Shown here piece by piece: positions 6,235 to 15,779 of a stretch of 48,011 nucleotides of DNA (its first letter is position 1; each line of letters starts with the position of its first letter). Origin of the DNA: Flavobacteriales bacterium (GTDB lineage: Bacteria > Bacteroidota > Bacteroidia > CAIKAF01); NCBI GenBank assembly GCA_026418175.1, contig JAOABX010000019.1, forward strand, positions 1-48,011. The letters are read 5' to 3'. The notes beneath the pieces are model-generated. The model saw nothing but the letters and a program-made list of their open reading frames with translations. It did no database searches and was not told the origin of the DNA. The translations under genes were made by a program, and so were the position numbers.

Positions 6235-8706
6235 TCAATTTTTTCTTATTTCTGCTCCTATTTCTTCTTTAAATACTTGCATTAGCCTATCCATAAAAGC
6301 ATCTACTTCTTTGTCTGTGAATGTTTTCACGGGGTCCCAAAAGGTAAAACGAACCGCATACGACTTTTTATTATCAGGCAAATTTTTTCCTTCATACACG
6401 TCAAACAAAGTAACTTGATGAAGCTTCTTTTTAATAGTTTTTAATGCCAGCTCTTCAATTTTCCGATAATTTACATGCTTATCAAGCAACAAGGCAAGAT
6501 CGCGTTGCACCATTGGATATCTTGGAATATCTCTAAATTCTGGAGGAGAATTGCGAATGTTCTCTACCGCATAATCCCAATACATTTCGGCATACCAAAT
6601 TTCTTGTTTAATATCAAATTGTTTGAGTGTTTTTTTACTGATTTTGCCTGCCTGATAAAGCATTTTTTGTTGGTTGTCGGCAGCATGCACTACAAACAAT
6701 TCATCAAAGTCCGGATGTTCTTTTTCAGCCCTAATTACTGGTAAAAACGAAATGCGTAATTGTTTCAATATTGATTGACAAATGCCGTTTAATGCAAAAA
6801 AATCTGCTTTTACTTGTGCTTCATACCAATTGTCATCATGCATGTTTCCACTAATTAAAATACCAAGGCGATGTGATTCAGCGTATGGATTATTTTTTTT
6901 ATTATTTATAGTATTATCTGTGTGTTTCTGATACACTTTGCCAAATTCAAAGAGCTTTAAATTTAAATTTTTATGATTCATGTTATGTGCTGCAACTTTC
7001 ATTGCGCTATACAGTAAAGTTTTTCTCATTACATCCAGTTCAGAGCTGATTGGGTTTTCAAGATAAATCAAGCCTGATTTTTCAGCCTCATCAAGTGGCT
7101 GGTAATGTTTACTATGATCCAATGATAAGGATACTATTTCATGGAATCCGTTGGCACTGAGATAAGATGCAATTAGCTGGCGGAATCTACGTTGTGGTTT
7201 TTCAAATTCGTTTTTAAAAACGGCTTTTAAAGTGCTCCGCAATGGGATTTGGTCGTATCCAAAAATTCGCATGATTTCTTCAATCAGGTCTATTTCGCGG
7301 GTAACATCCACTTTATTGGTTGGCACATCTACAATGATGCCCTCTGCCCATGTTTCAACAATACTAATTCCAAGCGATTGTAAGATTTCAATGGCCTGAT
7401 GTTTTGGAAAATCAATGCCTGAAACTTCATCCAGTTTTTTCCATGAAAGTTGTATTCGGAATGGTGCTATTGGTTCCGGATACCAATCGCTGGCAGTTCC
7501 AGAAATTTTTCCTCCGGCTATTTCTGTAATTAAATGAACGGCACGCTGCAATGCTTCTAGTGTAAAATTGGGGTCTGTACCCCGCTCAAAGCGAAACGAA
7601 GCATCAGTATGTAAGCCGTGATGTCGAGATGTTTTACGTATATAAGCCGGGTGAAAGCATGCACTTTCAATAAATACACGGGTAGTTTTTTCTGTTACTC
7701 CTGAATTTAATCCGCCATAAACTCCTGCCAGGCATAAATTTTTTTCCGGGTCAGCAATCATCAAATCTGCACCTGTTAGTATACGTTCATTGCCATCTAA
7801 CGTAATAAATTTTTCTTCGGGCTGGGCTAATTTCACAACGATGGTTTTTTGTGAAATTTTATCTGCATCAAAGGCATGGAGAGGTTGTCCAGTTTCAAAA
7901 AGTACATAATTGGTAATATCAACAATGTTGTTAATGGGTTTGATACCAATGGCTTGCAATTTATGTTGCATCCATTCCGGAGAAGGTTTTACCTCAATTC
8001 CTTCAATCAATATACCAGAATAGCGAATGCATGCAGCCGGAGATTCAATTCTTACCTGTATGGCTGGATTTTGGTTGATATATTCTAAAGGAGGTGATGC
8101 AGGTATTTTTAACGAAGTTTTTTTCCCATGAGCATTTAAAAATGCAACAATATCCCGAGCTGTACCAATGTGCGAAGTAGCATCTACCCGATTCGGTGTA
8201 ATATTTAATTCTAATACGGTGTCTATTCCATTTTTAAAATAGTCTGAAGCTGGTTGGCCTGCTTTCAATGAATCCGGAAGCACCATGATTCCATCATGCG
8301 AAGTGCCAACCCCTATTTCATCTTCGGCACAGATCATCCCATGGGATTCTACTCCCCTGATTTTTGATTTTTTTATTTCTAATGGACCTTTTGCTGTATT
8401 TAATACACTACCCGGTTTAGCTACTACTACAGTTTGCCCTTCTTCTACATTCGGCGCTCCGCAAACTATTTGTACAGGCTCATCTTGTCCGATATCAACC
8501 CAGGTAACACTCAACCGGTCTGCATCCGGATGTTTTTCTTTTTTTACAATTTTACCTATAACAACTCCTTTCAACGATCCGGGTATAGATTCGTAGGTAC
8601 TTATATCTTCTACTTCCAGTCCGGTTTGAGTTAATATCTCAGCAGCAAGTGTATAGTTTACAGGATGTTCTAAATATTCGTTCAACCAATTGATAGAAAT
8701 TTTCAT
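6235..8706 (-). CDS. pheT: Phenylalanine-tRNA ligase beta subunit
   Basis: An 823-residue beta subunit of the (alpha-beta)2 enzyme that charges tRNA-Phe. Order of domains: N-terminal MKISINWLNEYL segment, EMAP-like tRNA-binding domain (~42-150, with HPDADRLSV), B3/B4 editing domain (~210-360), B5 domain (~400-470), a catalytic-like core (~480-700) and the C-terminal FDX-ACB anticodon-binding domain (~730-823, PRYPMVQRDLAL). The length is normal for bacteria. pheS is not adjacent, which is common in Bacteroidota. It is divergent from the sua5 gene and ends four bases after a terminator hairpin. Confidence 0.97.
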   Translation of the reverse strand: MKISINWLNEYLEHPVNYTLAAEILTQTGLEVEDISTYESIPGSLKGVVIGKIVKKEKHPDADRLSVTWVDIGQDEPVQIVCGAPNVEEGQTVVVAKPGSVLNTAKGPLEIKKSKIRGVESHGMICAEDEIGVGTSHDGIMVLPDSLKAGQPASDYFKNGIDTVLELNITPNRVDATSHIGTARDIVAFLNAHGKKTSLKIPASPPLEYINQNPAIQVRIESPAACIRYSGILIEGIEVKPSPEWMQHKLQAIGIKPINNIVDITNYVLFETGQPLHAFDADKISQKTIVVKLAQPEEKFITLDGNERILTGADLMIADPEKNLCLAGVYGGLNSGVTEKTTRVFIESACFHPAYIRKTSRHHGLHTDASFRFERGTDPNFTLEALQRAVHLITEIAGGKISGTASDWYPEPIAPFRIQLSWKKLDEVSGIDFPKHQAIEILQSLGISIVETWAEGIIVDVPTNKVDVTREIDLIEEIMRIFGYDQIPLRSTLKAVFKNEFEKPQRRFRQLIASYLSANGFHEIVSLSLDHSKHYQPLDEAEKSGLIYLENPISSELDVMRKTLLYSAMKVAAHNMNHKNLNLKLFEFGKVYQKHTDNTINNKKNNPYAESHRLGILISGNMHDDNWYEAQVKADFFALNGICQSILKQLRISFLPVIRAEKEHPDFDELFVVHAADNQQKMLYQAGKISKKTLKQFDIKQEIWYAEMYWDYAVENIRNSPPEFRDIPRYPMVQRDLALLLDKHVNYRKIEELALKTIKKKLHQVTLFDVYEGKNLPDNKKSYAVRFTFWDPVKTFTDKEVDAFMDRLMQVFKEEIGAEIRKN

Positions 8707-8783
8707 GTTCTAAATTTGAGTGGGTAAAAATACACCAATTTCTGCATCTGTATATGGCTAAAGTAGAATATGATTTAAAAACC

Positions 8784-8791
8784 TACATTTG
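8784..8791 (+). promoter_or_regulatory. -7 element TACATTTG that fixes the sua5 start
   Basis: An exact TAnnTTTG match lies inside the longest open frame, 7 nt before the ATG at 8799. The ATG at 8754 would therefore precede the promoter. Confidence 0.5.
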
Positions 8792-8798
8792 TCAGCAC

Positions 8799-9755
8799 AT
8801 GAGCGCAGAAATTGGCACTGACATACAAAAAGCAGCTGAATTATTGATAGAAGGAAAGGTAGTTGGTATTCCTACTGAAACGGTGTATGGGTTAGCAGCT
8901 AATGCATTAAATACCGATGCAGTGGCGGATATTTTCAGAATAAAAAATCGCCCTGATTTCGATCCATTAATTGTTCATATCGCCGATATATCACAGGTTG
9001 AATTATATGCATCTTTATTTCATGAAAAGGCAGTAAAATTGGCAGAGGCTTTTTGGCCGGGACCACTCACGTTAGTATTGCCAAAGCGTAATAATATTCC
9101 TTTTTCTGTTACTTCCGGGTTAGATACAGTGGGGCTACGCATTCCCCGTCATTCGCTAACGCTAGAACTTCTAAAGCAATTACCCTTCCCATTAGCCGCT
9201 CCGAGTGCAAATCCGTTTGGATATATAAGTCCGACAATTGCTCAACATGTAGCTGATCAGTTGGGAGAATTAATTCCGTATATTTTGGATGGCGGGCCGT
9301 GTACAGTGGGTGTGGAATCAACCATTGTTGGCTTTGATAAATCATTCAATCCGGTGATCTATCGTAAGGGAATGATTACGCTAAATATGATTGAAAGGGT
9401 AGTAGGAAAAACCCAAGTATTTACCCATTCGCAAAGTAATCCGCAAGCACCGGGAATGCTTACATCGCATTATGCTCCACGAACTCCATTAAAGATTATT
9501 TCCAGCAATGATAATACTAATAATTTCAGTAATCGTACAGGTTTCTTAGGATTTGATGCCTATCATCCGTTGATACCCCAAAATAATCAGATTTTATTAT
9601 CACCTTCTGGTGATATTTTTGAAGCAGCCAGAAACTTATATGCTTCACTTCGCATACTTGATAAATTAGGTTTGGATGTTATTTATTGCAGCTTAATCAT
9701 CGGAATTCCGGGTGCAGAGGCTTTAAATGACCGTTTAAGAAGGGCATCTGTTTGA
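8799..9755 (+). CDS. L-threonylcarbamoyladenylate synthase (Sua5/YwlC type)
   Basis: A 318-residue protein that makes threonylcarbamoyl-AMP from Thr, bicarbonate and ATP for the t6A37 modification of ANN-decoding tRNAs. The YrdC domain covers the first ~200 residues, with IPTETVYGLA, KNRPDFDPL, GLRIPRH and SANPFG motifs. The C-terminal Sua5 domain begins at APGMLTSHYAPRTP. The presence of this domain separates it from the short YrdC form. The start at 8799 (MSAEIGTD) was chosen over 8754 because a promoter element ends at 8791 and the family starts close to the YrdC fold. Its last five codons, including the stop, are tandemly duplicated. Confidence 0.92.
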   Translation: MSAEIGTDIQKAAELLIEGKVVGIPTETVYGLAANALNTDAVADIFRIKNRPDFDPLIVHIADISQVELYASLFHEKAVKLAEAFWPGPLTLVLPKRNNIPFSVTSGLDTVGLRIPRHSLTLELLKQLPFPLAAPSANPFGYISPTIAQHVADQLGELIPYILDGGPCTVGVESTIVGFDKSFNPVIYRKGMITLNMIERVVGKTQVFTHSQSNPQAPGMLTSHYAPRTPLKIISSNDNTNNFSNRTGFLGFDAYHPLIPQNNQILLSPSGDIFEAARNLYASLRILDKLGLDVIYCSLIIGIPGAEALNDRLRRASV

Positions 9756-9770
9756 AGAGCATCTGTTTGA
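9741..9770 (+). repeat. 15-bp tandem duplication spanning the sua5 stop codon
   Basis: Two copies (9741-9755 and 9756-9770) match at 14 of 15 bases. Each reads Arg-Ala-Ser-Val-stop in the sua5 frame, so a second in-frame stop copy follows the first. Confidence 0.8.
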
Positions 9771-9813
9771 CGTTATTTAATATTTAAAATTCATATTCTT
9801 GTAAAATTTCAAC

Positions 9814-9821
9814 TACATTTG
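9814..9821 (+). promoter_or_regulatory. -7 element TACATTTG before the efflux operon
   Basis: An exact TAnnTTTG match ends 4 nt before the ATG at 9826. It predicts a leaderless transcript for the small gene that heads the metal-efflux cluster. Confidence 0.5.
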
Positions 9822-9825
9822 ATGC

Positions 9826-10194
9826 ATGAAAAAGTGGAAAATTATTTTTGTTTTTATTCCACTTCTCATGATGATGATTCATGGGTTTGTACCTCATACC
9901 CATGCTAATTCTTCTCATTCGTTGATTTGTGATGATGACGTTTCATTGACACACCGTTTTTTTGATTTAATTTCGGTAGATATTGGGGTGAATCATCTTC
10001 AAGATTATTTGGTGAATCATCCTCAAAGCATTGATCAACCTGTACAACTTTTTATTTTCTATTTTCTTTCTTCTTTCATCGTGGCATTGCATGCCGATTT
10101 TTTATTTGGCTTAAATAGTGAAGAAAAGGATACTCCCTTACACTCTTTGTTAGTAGTAGGCGATGTTTCACGCCGCGGCCCCCCGATGGTTTAA
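9826..10194 (+). CDS. Small membrane/secreted protein heading the efflux operon (DUF6769-like, tentative)
   Basis: A 122-residue protein with an N-terminal hydrophobic segment (~4-22), then HTHANSSH and several further His residues. A second hydrophobic stretch covers about 75-98, and the protein ends in the RRGPPMV tail. I recall short Bacteroidota proteins with a His-rich N-terminus and an RGPP end next to metal-efflux genes, possibly DUF6769, but cannot confirm it. It lies 83 bp upstream of the CusA-type pump and in the same direction, so it probably belongs to that operon, as a metal sensor, scavenger or accessory part. No catalytic motif is visible. Confidence 0.55.
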   Translation: MKKWKIIFVFIPLLMMMIHGFVPHTHANSSHSLICDDDVSLTHRFFDLISVDIGVNHLQDYLVNHPQSIDQPVQLFIFYFLSSFIVALHADFLFGLNSEEKDTPLHSLLVVGDVSRRGPPMV

Positions 10195-10277
10195 TTCTCT
10201 TTGTGGCTTATACCAAAAGCTATTAAGCCATTCAAGCATTCAACCTTTCTTTATTTTTTAATTTACATTTTGAACAT

Positions 10278-13200
10278 ATGATTCAACGAATCATTCAATT
10301 TTCAATACAGCAAAAGCTAATCATTGCATTACTTACGTTGGCACTGATTGTTTGGGGAATCTATTCCTTTTTACAAGTTCCGTTAGATGCAGTGCCTGAT
10401 ATTACTAACAACCAGGTGCAGGTAGTTACTGTATCATCTACACTTTCTACCGAAGAGGTAGAAAAATTTATTACGCAACCGATAGAACGTAATGTTGCAA
10501 ACTTACAAGGTGTAAAACAAGTTCGATCTATTTCCAGGTTTGGATTATCTGTTGTAACTATTGTTTTTGATGATCATATACCTACATTGCAGGCCAGGCA
10601 ATTAGTAAGTGAGAAACTACAAACCATATCCAATGAAATACCAGCCGAATTGGGCATTCCTGAATTAATGCCAATTACAACCGGTTTGGGCGAAATTTTT
10701 CAATATGTATTGCAAGTAAAGCCAGGGTATGAAAATAGGTTTTCATTGGCTGAATTAAGAACTATTCAAGACTGGATTGTGAAGAAACAAATGGCTGGTA
10801 TGGAGGGCATAGTGGAAATAAGCAGCTTTGGAGGTTATTTAAAACAATATGAGGTTGCTGTTGACCCTGAACGCCTTTCATCTATGGATATCACCCTGGA
10901 TGAAGTGATTGTTGCTTTATCTGCAAACAATGCAAATACAGGGGCCAGTTATATGGAAAAAGGAGAGAATTCTTTATTTATTCGATCTGAAGGGATGATC
11001 CGCTCATTGGATGAAATTGGTTTGATATTCATTAAAACAGTGAATGGAGTCCCGGTATATGTTAAAGATGTAGCATCAGAAATTCGGTTTGGCCATGCCA
11101 AGCGGTTTGGTGCCATGACAATGGACGGTAAAGGAGAAGTTGTAGGTGGGATTACGTTGATGTTAAAAGGTGCCAATTCGTATAATGTTGTTGCAGGAGT
11201 TAAAGAACGAATAAAAAAAATTCAGCAATCCTTGCCCGAAGGAGTTGTGATTATGCCTTTTATTGATAGGGCAACACTGATTGATAAAACTATTCATACT
11301 GTATCTAAAAACCTCCTCGAAGGTGGCTTGATTGTGGTATTTGTATTGGTGATTTTGCTGGGAAATTTAAGAGCCGGAGTTATTGTAGCATCTGTTATTC
11401 CTTTATCTATGTTATTTGCTTTTGGAATGATGAATGTATTTGGTGTTTCCGCTAATCTCATGTCGTTAGGTGCATTAGACTTTGGACTGGTGGTGGATGG
11501 AGCAGTAGTAGTTGTAGAGGGTATTATTCACCAATTACACCGCAAGTACTTAGGTAAAAAGTTAAGCAGGGAAGAAATGGATTATACAGTGCAGAGTTTT
11601 GCTGGGAAAATTATGCGCTCTGCAGTATTTGGACAAATTATTATCCTCATAGTATATATGCCCATTATGGCATTGGTGGGCATAGAAGGTAAGATGTTTA
11701 AACCCATGGCACTCACTGTAAGTTTTGCAATATTAGGAGCTATTATCCTTTCATTAACATATGTACCTATGCTTTCATCGGTATTAATTAGCAGAAGGAT
11801 AAAACATCACATTACCATTTCTGATCGAATTATGGGCTGGATTGAACGGTTTTATATTATAACATTAAAATCAATTATTCGAATGAAGTATTGGGTGATT
11901 GGGTTGGCCTTGATAGTATTTATTGTTAGTCTTTTTGTATTTACCAGGTTAGGCTCAGTTTTTATTCCTACTTTGGAAGAAGGAGATTTGGCCATGCAAA
12001 TGACAATGGTTCCGGGTACTTCCCTCCAACAGGTAATACATACTACTTCGATTGTAGAAGAGAAGTTGCTTCATACATTTCCAGAAGTAAAGCATGTGGT
12101 TTCTAAAATTGGAACGGCTGAAGTTCCTACTGATCCAATGGGAATGGAAGATACTGATATAATGATCATTTTAAAGCCAAAATCAGAATGGGTTTCGGCA
12201 TCATCCCGCGAAGCACTGGTAGATAAAATGAAAAAGAAACTGGAGGAAATACCGGGTGTATCTTTTGAATTTTCACAACCCATTCAGCTTCGTTTTAATG
12301 AATTGATGACAGGTAGTAAAGCAGATATTGCGGTTAAAATCTTTGGGGATGATATGGAAGTGTTATTTGATCAGGCCAATAAAGCCGCATCTATCATATC
12401 TAACATTCAGGGTGCAGCTGATATTAAAGTAGAGCAAGTAGAAGGTTTGCCTCAATTGATTGTAAAACCAGACAGGGCACAATTGGCCCGATATGGAATT
12501 CATATTGATGATGTCAATCTTGCTGTGCGTACAGCTTTTGCCGGTGAACCGGTAAGCGTTGTGTATGAAGGTGAACGAAAATTTGATATGGTGGTTCGCT
12601 ATGCTAAACATAGCAGGGAAGATGTAGAAGTGTTTAACCGTATGTACCTACGAAGTATTACCGGAGAATTGATTCCTTTGTCTTCGGTTTGTGACATTCG
12701 ATTTGCTAAAGGGCCGATGTTGATTTCCAGAGAAAATGCGCAGCGAAGAATTGTTATCGGTATCAATGTTCGTAACAGGGATATTCAATCGCTTGTAACC
12801 GAAATTCAGAGTAAACTTCAAAAAGGGCTAACTCTTCCTGAGGGATATTACATTACTTATGGTGGAGAGTTTGAAAATTTGCAACATGCACGAAAACGCT
12901 TGTCTATAGCTGTACCTGCAGGTTTGCTATTGATATTTATCTTGTTGTTTTTTGCTTTTGGCTCGTTAAAAGATGCAGTGATGATTTATACAGCTGTACC
13001 CCTGGCTGCCATTGGCGGAATTTTTGCCTTACTCATTCGTGGTATGCCTTTTAGTATTTCTGCTGGTGTAGGTTTTATTGCATTATTTGGAGTGGCAGTG
13101 CTAAATGGTATTGTACTTATTGGTTTTTTTAAACAGTTAGAATCAGAGGGTAAGCATAATGTGTATCGAAGAGTGCTGGAAGGTACTAAAACCAGGCTTC

Positions 13201-14603
13201 GGCCTGTATTGATGACTGCTGCTGTTGCTTCACTTGGATTTATCCCCATGGCCATTAGCCAATCAGCAGGTGGCGAGGTGCAGCGACCATTGGCTACGGT
13301 AGTAATTGGAGGCCTTATTACCTCTACGCTGTTAACACTAATTTTATTACCCATAATTTATATTATTTTTTCTAATAAGCCCAAAAAACTTGTATCACCT
13401 GTTGTTCTTTTGATTTTGGCTGTATTATTTCAGTTACCATTAAATGCACAGCAAGCAAATGATACTTTGCGAATTGATAAAGATAAACTGGTTCAAGCTG
13501 CCTTGGAATATTATCCTTTACTAAAAAATTCAATGCTTGAAGTGAATAAATCCAAGGCGAATGTAGCTTCTGCCTGGGATGTCCCCAACGCTGAATTTCA
13601 ATTGCAACGCGGACAAATTAATTCTGTGTTGGTTGATAATTATTTTACCTTATCTCAAAGTTTGGGCAATCTTGTTTACAATTCCATAAATACTTCCTAT
13701 TTGAAGCAACGAATACAATTGATGCAAAATTTTTCGCAACAACAGGAATTAAAATTGAAATGGCAGGTTTTAGGATTGTATGAAGAAATGGTGGCAGCTA
13801 TTCAGAAATATCGCTGGCTAAAAGAAGAAAATGATATCCTGAAAGAACTAAGTAGAATTACAGAATTACAACAAAAGCAAGGAGCTACGGATGTGCTTAC
13901 CGATATTGCAGTTAAGCGAATGTTGGCCTCTTCTGATCAAACGTTACGAAAGTGGCAGGCTGGTTATGTAGAGATGATGAATATGATGCAGGTATTGACT
14001 GGACTAACCCAATTCATCATTCCTTCAAACGACTCATTATTGCTTAATTCTTTCAGATTGTTGCTGGAACAAAACATTGATTCTACTACCTATCCAATCA
14101 TACAGCAATATATCATTGAAAAAAATTTAGCAAAAAAAAATTATCAGGTTCAATCGTCTTCATTTGCTCCTACCTTGAATGGAGGATATTTTAACCAGCA
14201 ATTAGATCATGTAAATGGATTTCAGGGTTTTTTGGTTGGTGTGGGTATTCCACTTTTTTCAGCAAAGAATTACAGCGAAGTGAAGAAAGCTAAAATACAA
14301 ATCGATCAAGCGGAAAATGAACTGGTATATCAATCCAAACGTCTTCATACGGAACTAAAGACATTAAAAGAAAAAACATTGCAATCGTATCAAAACATAG
14401 TTCAATTTCAAAATCAACTACTCCCGGATGCTCAACGTATGATTGAACAAGCCAGAAAAAAATATCTAGCAGGCGACATTGGGTTTTATGAATTTCAACT
14501 TCATTTTACTCAAGCCAATGCTGTTCGTTATAGTTTTATTGATGAAGTTTTATTGTATAATCAGTATGTTTTAGCATACGCATATTTAACAGGAAAATTA
14601 TGA
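10278..14603 (+). CDS. CusA/CzcA-family heavy-metal efflux RND pump fused to a TolC-like domain
   Basis: A 1441-residue fusion. Residues 1 to ~1040 are a heavy-metal RND inner-membrane pump: an N-terminal TM helix, the VPLDAVPDITNNQVQV motif, and the HME-type signature with Asp401, Asp407 and Glu414 (LDFGLVVDGAVVVVEG) in TM4. Asp407 appears to match the essential CusA Asp405. The large periplasmic domain and the second TM bundle are present. At about 1040-1056 a hydrophobic, signal-like stretch ends in LNAQQ. Residues ~1060-1441 are a helical outer-membrane-factor (TolC-type) domain. Such fusions recur in Bacteroidota, so this is not a frameshift artefact. It likely exports Cu/Ag or Co/Zn/Cd out of the cell; the ion is not assigned. 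Confidence 0.93.
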   Translation: MIQRIIQFSIQQKLIIALLTLALIVWGIYSFLQVPLDAVPDITNNQVQVVTVSSTLSTEEVEKFITQPIERNVANLQGVKQVRSISRFGLSVVTIVFDDHIPTLQARQLVSEKLQTISNEIPAELGIPELMPITTGLGEIFQYVLQVKPGYENRFSLAELRTIQDWIVKKQMAGMEGIVEISSFGGYLKQYEVAVDPERLSSMDITLDEVIVALSANNANTGASYMEKGENSLFIRSEGMIRSLDEIGLIFIKTVNGVPVYVKDVASEIRFGHAKRFGAMTMDGKGEVVGGITLMLKGANSYNVVAGVKERIKKIQQSLPEGVVIMPFIDRATLIDKTIHTVSKNLLEGGLIVVFVLVILLGNLRAGVIVASVIPLSMLFAFGMMNVFGVSANLMSLGALDFGLVVDGAVVVVEGIIHQLHRKYLGKKLSREEMDYTVQSFAGKIMRSAVFGQIIILIVYMPIMALVGIEGKMFKPMALTVSFAILGAIILSLTYVPMLSSVLISRRIKHHITISDRIMGWIERFYIITLKSIIRMKYWVIGLALIVFIVSLFVFTRLGSVFIPTLEEGDLAMQMTMVPGTSLQQVIHTTSIVEEKLLHTFPEVKHVVSKIGTAEVPTDPMGMEDTDIMIILKPKSEWVSASSREALVDKMKKKLEEIPGVSFEFSQPIQLRFNELMTGSKADIAVKIFGDDMEVLFDQANKAASIISNIQGAADIKVEQVEGLPQLIVKPDRAQLARYGIHIDDVNLAVRTAFAGEPVSVVYEGERKFDMVVRYAKHSREDVEVFNRMYLRSITGELIPLSSVCDIRFAKGPMLISRENAQRRIVIGINVRNRDIQSLVTEIQSKLQKGLTLPEGYYITYGGEFENLQHARKRLSIAVPAGLLLIFILLFFAFGSLKDAVMIYTAVPLAAIGGIFALLIRGMPFSISAGVGFIALFGVAVLNGIVLIGFFKQLESEGKHNVYRRVLEGTKTRLRPVLMTAAVASLGFIPMAISQSAGGEVQRPLATVVIGGLITSTLLTLILLPIIYIIFSNKPKKLVSPVVLLILAVLFQLPLNAQQANDTLRIDKDKLVQAALEYYPLLKNSMLEVNKSKANVASAWDVPNAEFQLQRGQINSVLVDNYFTLSQSLGNLVYNSINTSYLKQRIQLMQNFSQQQELKLKWQVLGLYEEMVAAIQKYRWLKEENDILKELSRITELQQKQGATDVLTDIAVKRMLASSDQTLRKWQAGYVEMMNMMQVLTGLTQFIIPSNDSLLLNSFRLLLEQNIDSTTYPIIQQYIIEKNLAKKNYQVQSSSFAPTLNGGYFNQQLDHVNGFQGFLVGVGIPLFSAKNYSEVKKAKIQIDQAENELVYQSKRLHTELKTLKEKTLQSYQNIVQFQNQLLPDAQRMIEQARKKYLAGDIGFYEFQLHFTQANAVRYSFIDEVLLYNQYVLAYAYLTGKL

Positions 14604-15733
14604 AAACTAAAATATTACTAATCGTGGGGATTACCCTGGGAATAACTGCTTGTAAAAAATCAAAAAAAGAAGAATTGCCAAACGATGAGGTTACAATAAA
14701 AAATCAAATTGTATTAACTAAAGAGCAGGAAAAAACAGCCGGTGTAGAAAGTGGATATTTGTTAAAAACAGTATCTCCGGGTGTGATATATTGTAATGGT
14801 ATAATTGATGTGCCACCCGATGCAAAAGCTTCAATTTATGTTCCAGTAGCTGGTTTTATACAGCATGTGTATGTGCTTCCTGGTGATAAGGTAACTAAAG
14901 GGCAGCGGTTGGTTTCTATGCAACATCCTGATTATATTTCCCTTCAAAAACAATATATCGAAGTTACTTCACAACTTAAACTTGCCGAAAAGGAATTAGA
15001 ACGCCAAGCAACACTAAAAAGTGATAATGCCACTACAGGCCGATTGTTTGATAAAGCTGAAGCTGATGTAAAAGTGCTAAAAAGCCAAGCGGGTGCCATT
15101 GAAGCTCAATTATTTATGTTAGGTATAAATCCTACTGATGTGTTGAATGGAAAAATTTATTCAGAGGTTATTTTAACAGCTCCATTTAGTGGATATATCG
15201 GTAGTTTTACAGCAAATACTGGGAAATACATCAGACAGGATGAAGAAATTATGACTGTTTTAAATAAAGAACATTTACATGCTGAACTAAGGGTTTTTGA
15301 AAAAGACATTTTAAAAGTAAAAGAAAATCAGCCAGTATATTTTAAGCTTACAGGTTCTAATAAAATCTACGAAGCTTATGTAAAGTTAATCGGAAAAGAG
15401 GTAGAGCCTGTTTCCAGAACCGTGCAAGTACATGCACATATTGATAAAAAATATCCTGAAATTGTAAATGGCATGTTTGTAAATGCTGAAATTCATACTT
15501 CTGCTGACTCAGTGTATGTTATTCCTGAAAGTGCATTAATGGAAGAGGGGGGACACTATTACTGTATGGTAGATTTAGGGCAACATACCTATGAAATGCA
15601 GGAGGTATTGCCTGGTAGCACACATGATGGGCAAACTGAAGTTTTGAATGCGGATGAGTTTTTACAAAAAAAGGTAGTTTTAAAAGGGGCTTATTCTTTA
15701 TTTGCCATCATAAAAAAATCAAAAGATGAGTAA
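14600..15733 (+). CDS. RND efflux periplasmic adaptor lipoprotein (membrane-fusion protein)
   Basis: A 377-residue adaptor that links the pump to the outer-membrane part. A lipobox GITAC (Cys18) suggests membrane anchoring. Order: a barrel-sandwich/lipoyl half (PVAGFIQHVYVLPGDKV, ~82-100), an alpha-helical hairpin (~115-165), a second lipoyl half (LTAPFSGYIG), then beta-barrel and membrane-proximal domains ending at FAIIKKSK. The start overlaps the pump's stop by 4 bp (ATGA), so the two are translationally coupled. It lacks an obvious His- or Met-rich extra domain, so it does not help to settle the metal. It is the last gene of the efflux operon. Confidence 0.92.
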   Translation: MKTKILLIVGITLGITACKKSKKEELPNDEVTIKNQIVLTKEQEKTAGVESGYLLKTVSPGVIYCNGIIDVPPDAKASIYVPVAGFIQHVYVLPGDKVTKGQRLVSMQHPDYISLQKQYIEVTSQLKLAEKELERQATLKSDNATTGRLFDKAEADVKVLKSQAGAIEAQLFMLGINPTDVLNGKIYSEVILTAPFSGYIGSFTANTGKYIRQDEEIMTVLNKEHLHAELRVFEKDILKVKENQPVYFKLTGSNKIYEAYVKLIGKEVEPVSRTVQVHAHIDKKYPEIVNGMFVNAEIHTSADSVYVIPESALMEEGGHYYCMVDLGQHTYEMQEVLPGSTHDGQTEVLNADEFLQKKVVLKGAYSLFAIIKKSKDE

Positions 15734-15758
15734 ATTTAACAGAGGTATTTTCGATATT

Positions 15759-15766
15759 TACCTTTG
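15759..15766 (+). promoter_or_regulatory. -7 element TACCTTTG before the DUF5683 gene
   Basis: An exact TAnnTTTG match 13 nt before the ATG at 15780. It separates the DUF5683-dapB unit from the efflux operon. Confidence 0.5.
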
Positions 15767-15779
15767 TTTTTAAATAAAA

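Noticed and set aside
12986-13354. Long minus-strand frame inside the pump gene
   Set aside because: It lies entirely antisense to strongly conserved RND transporter sequence and has no family features or start signals.
10278-14603. Pump-TolC fusion caused by a sequencing error
   Set aside because: Fusion is in frame through a signal-like linker, and this architecture recurs in Bacteroidota heavy-metal pumps.
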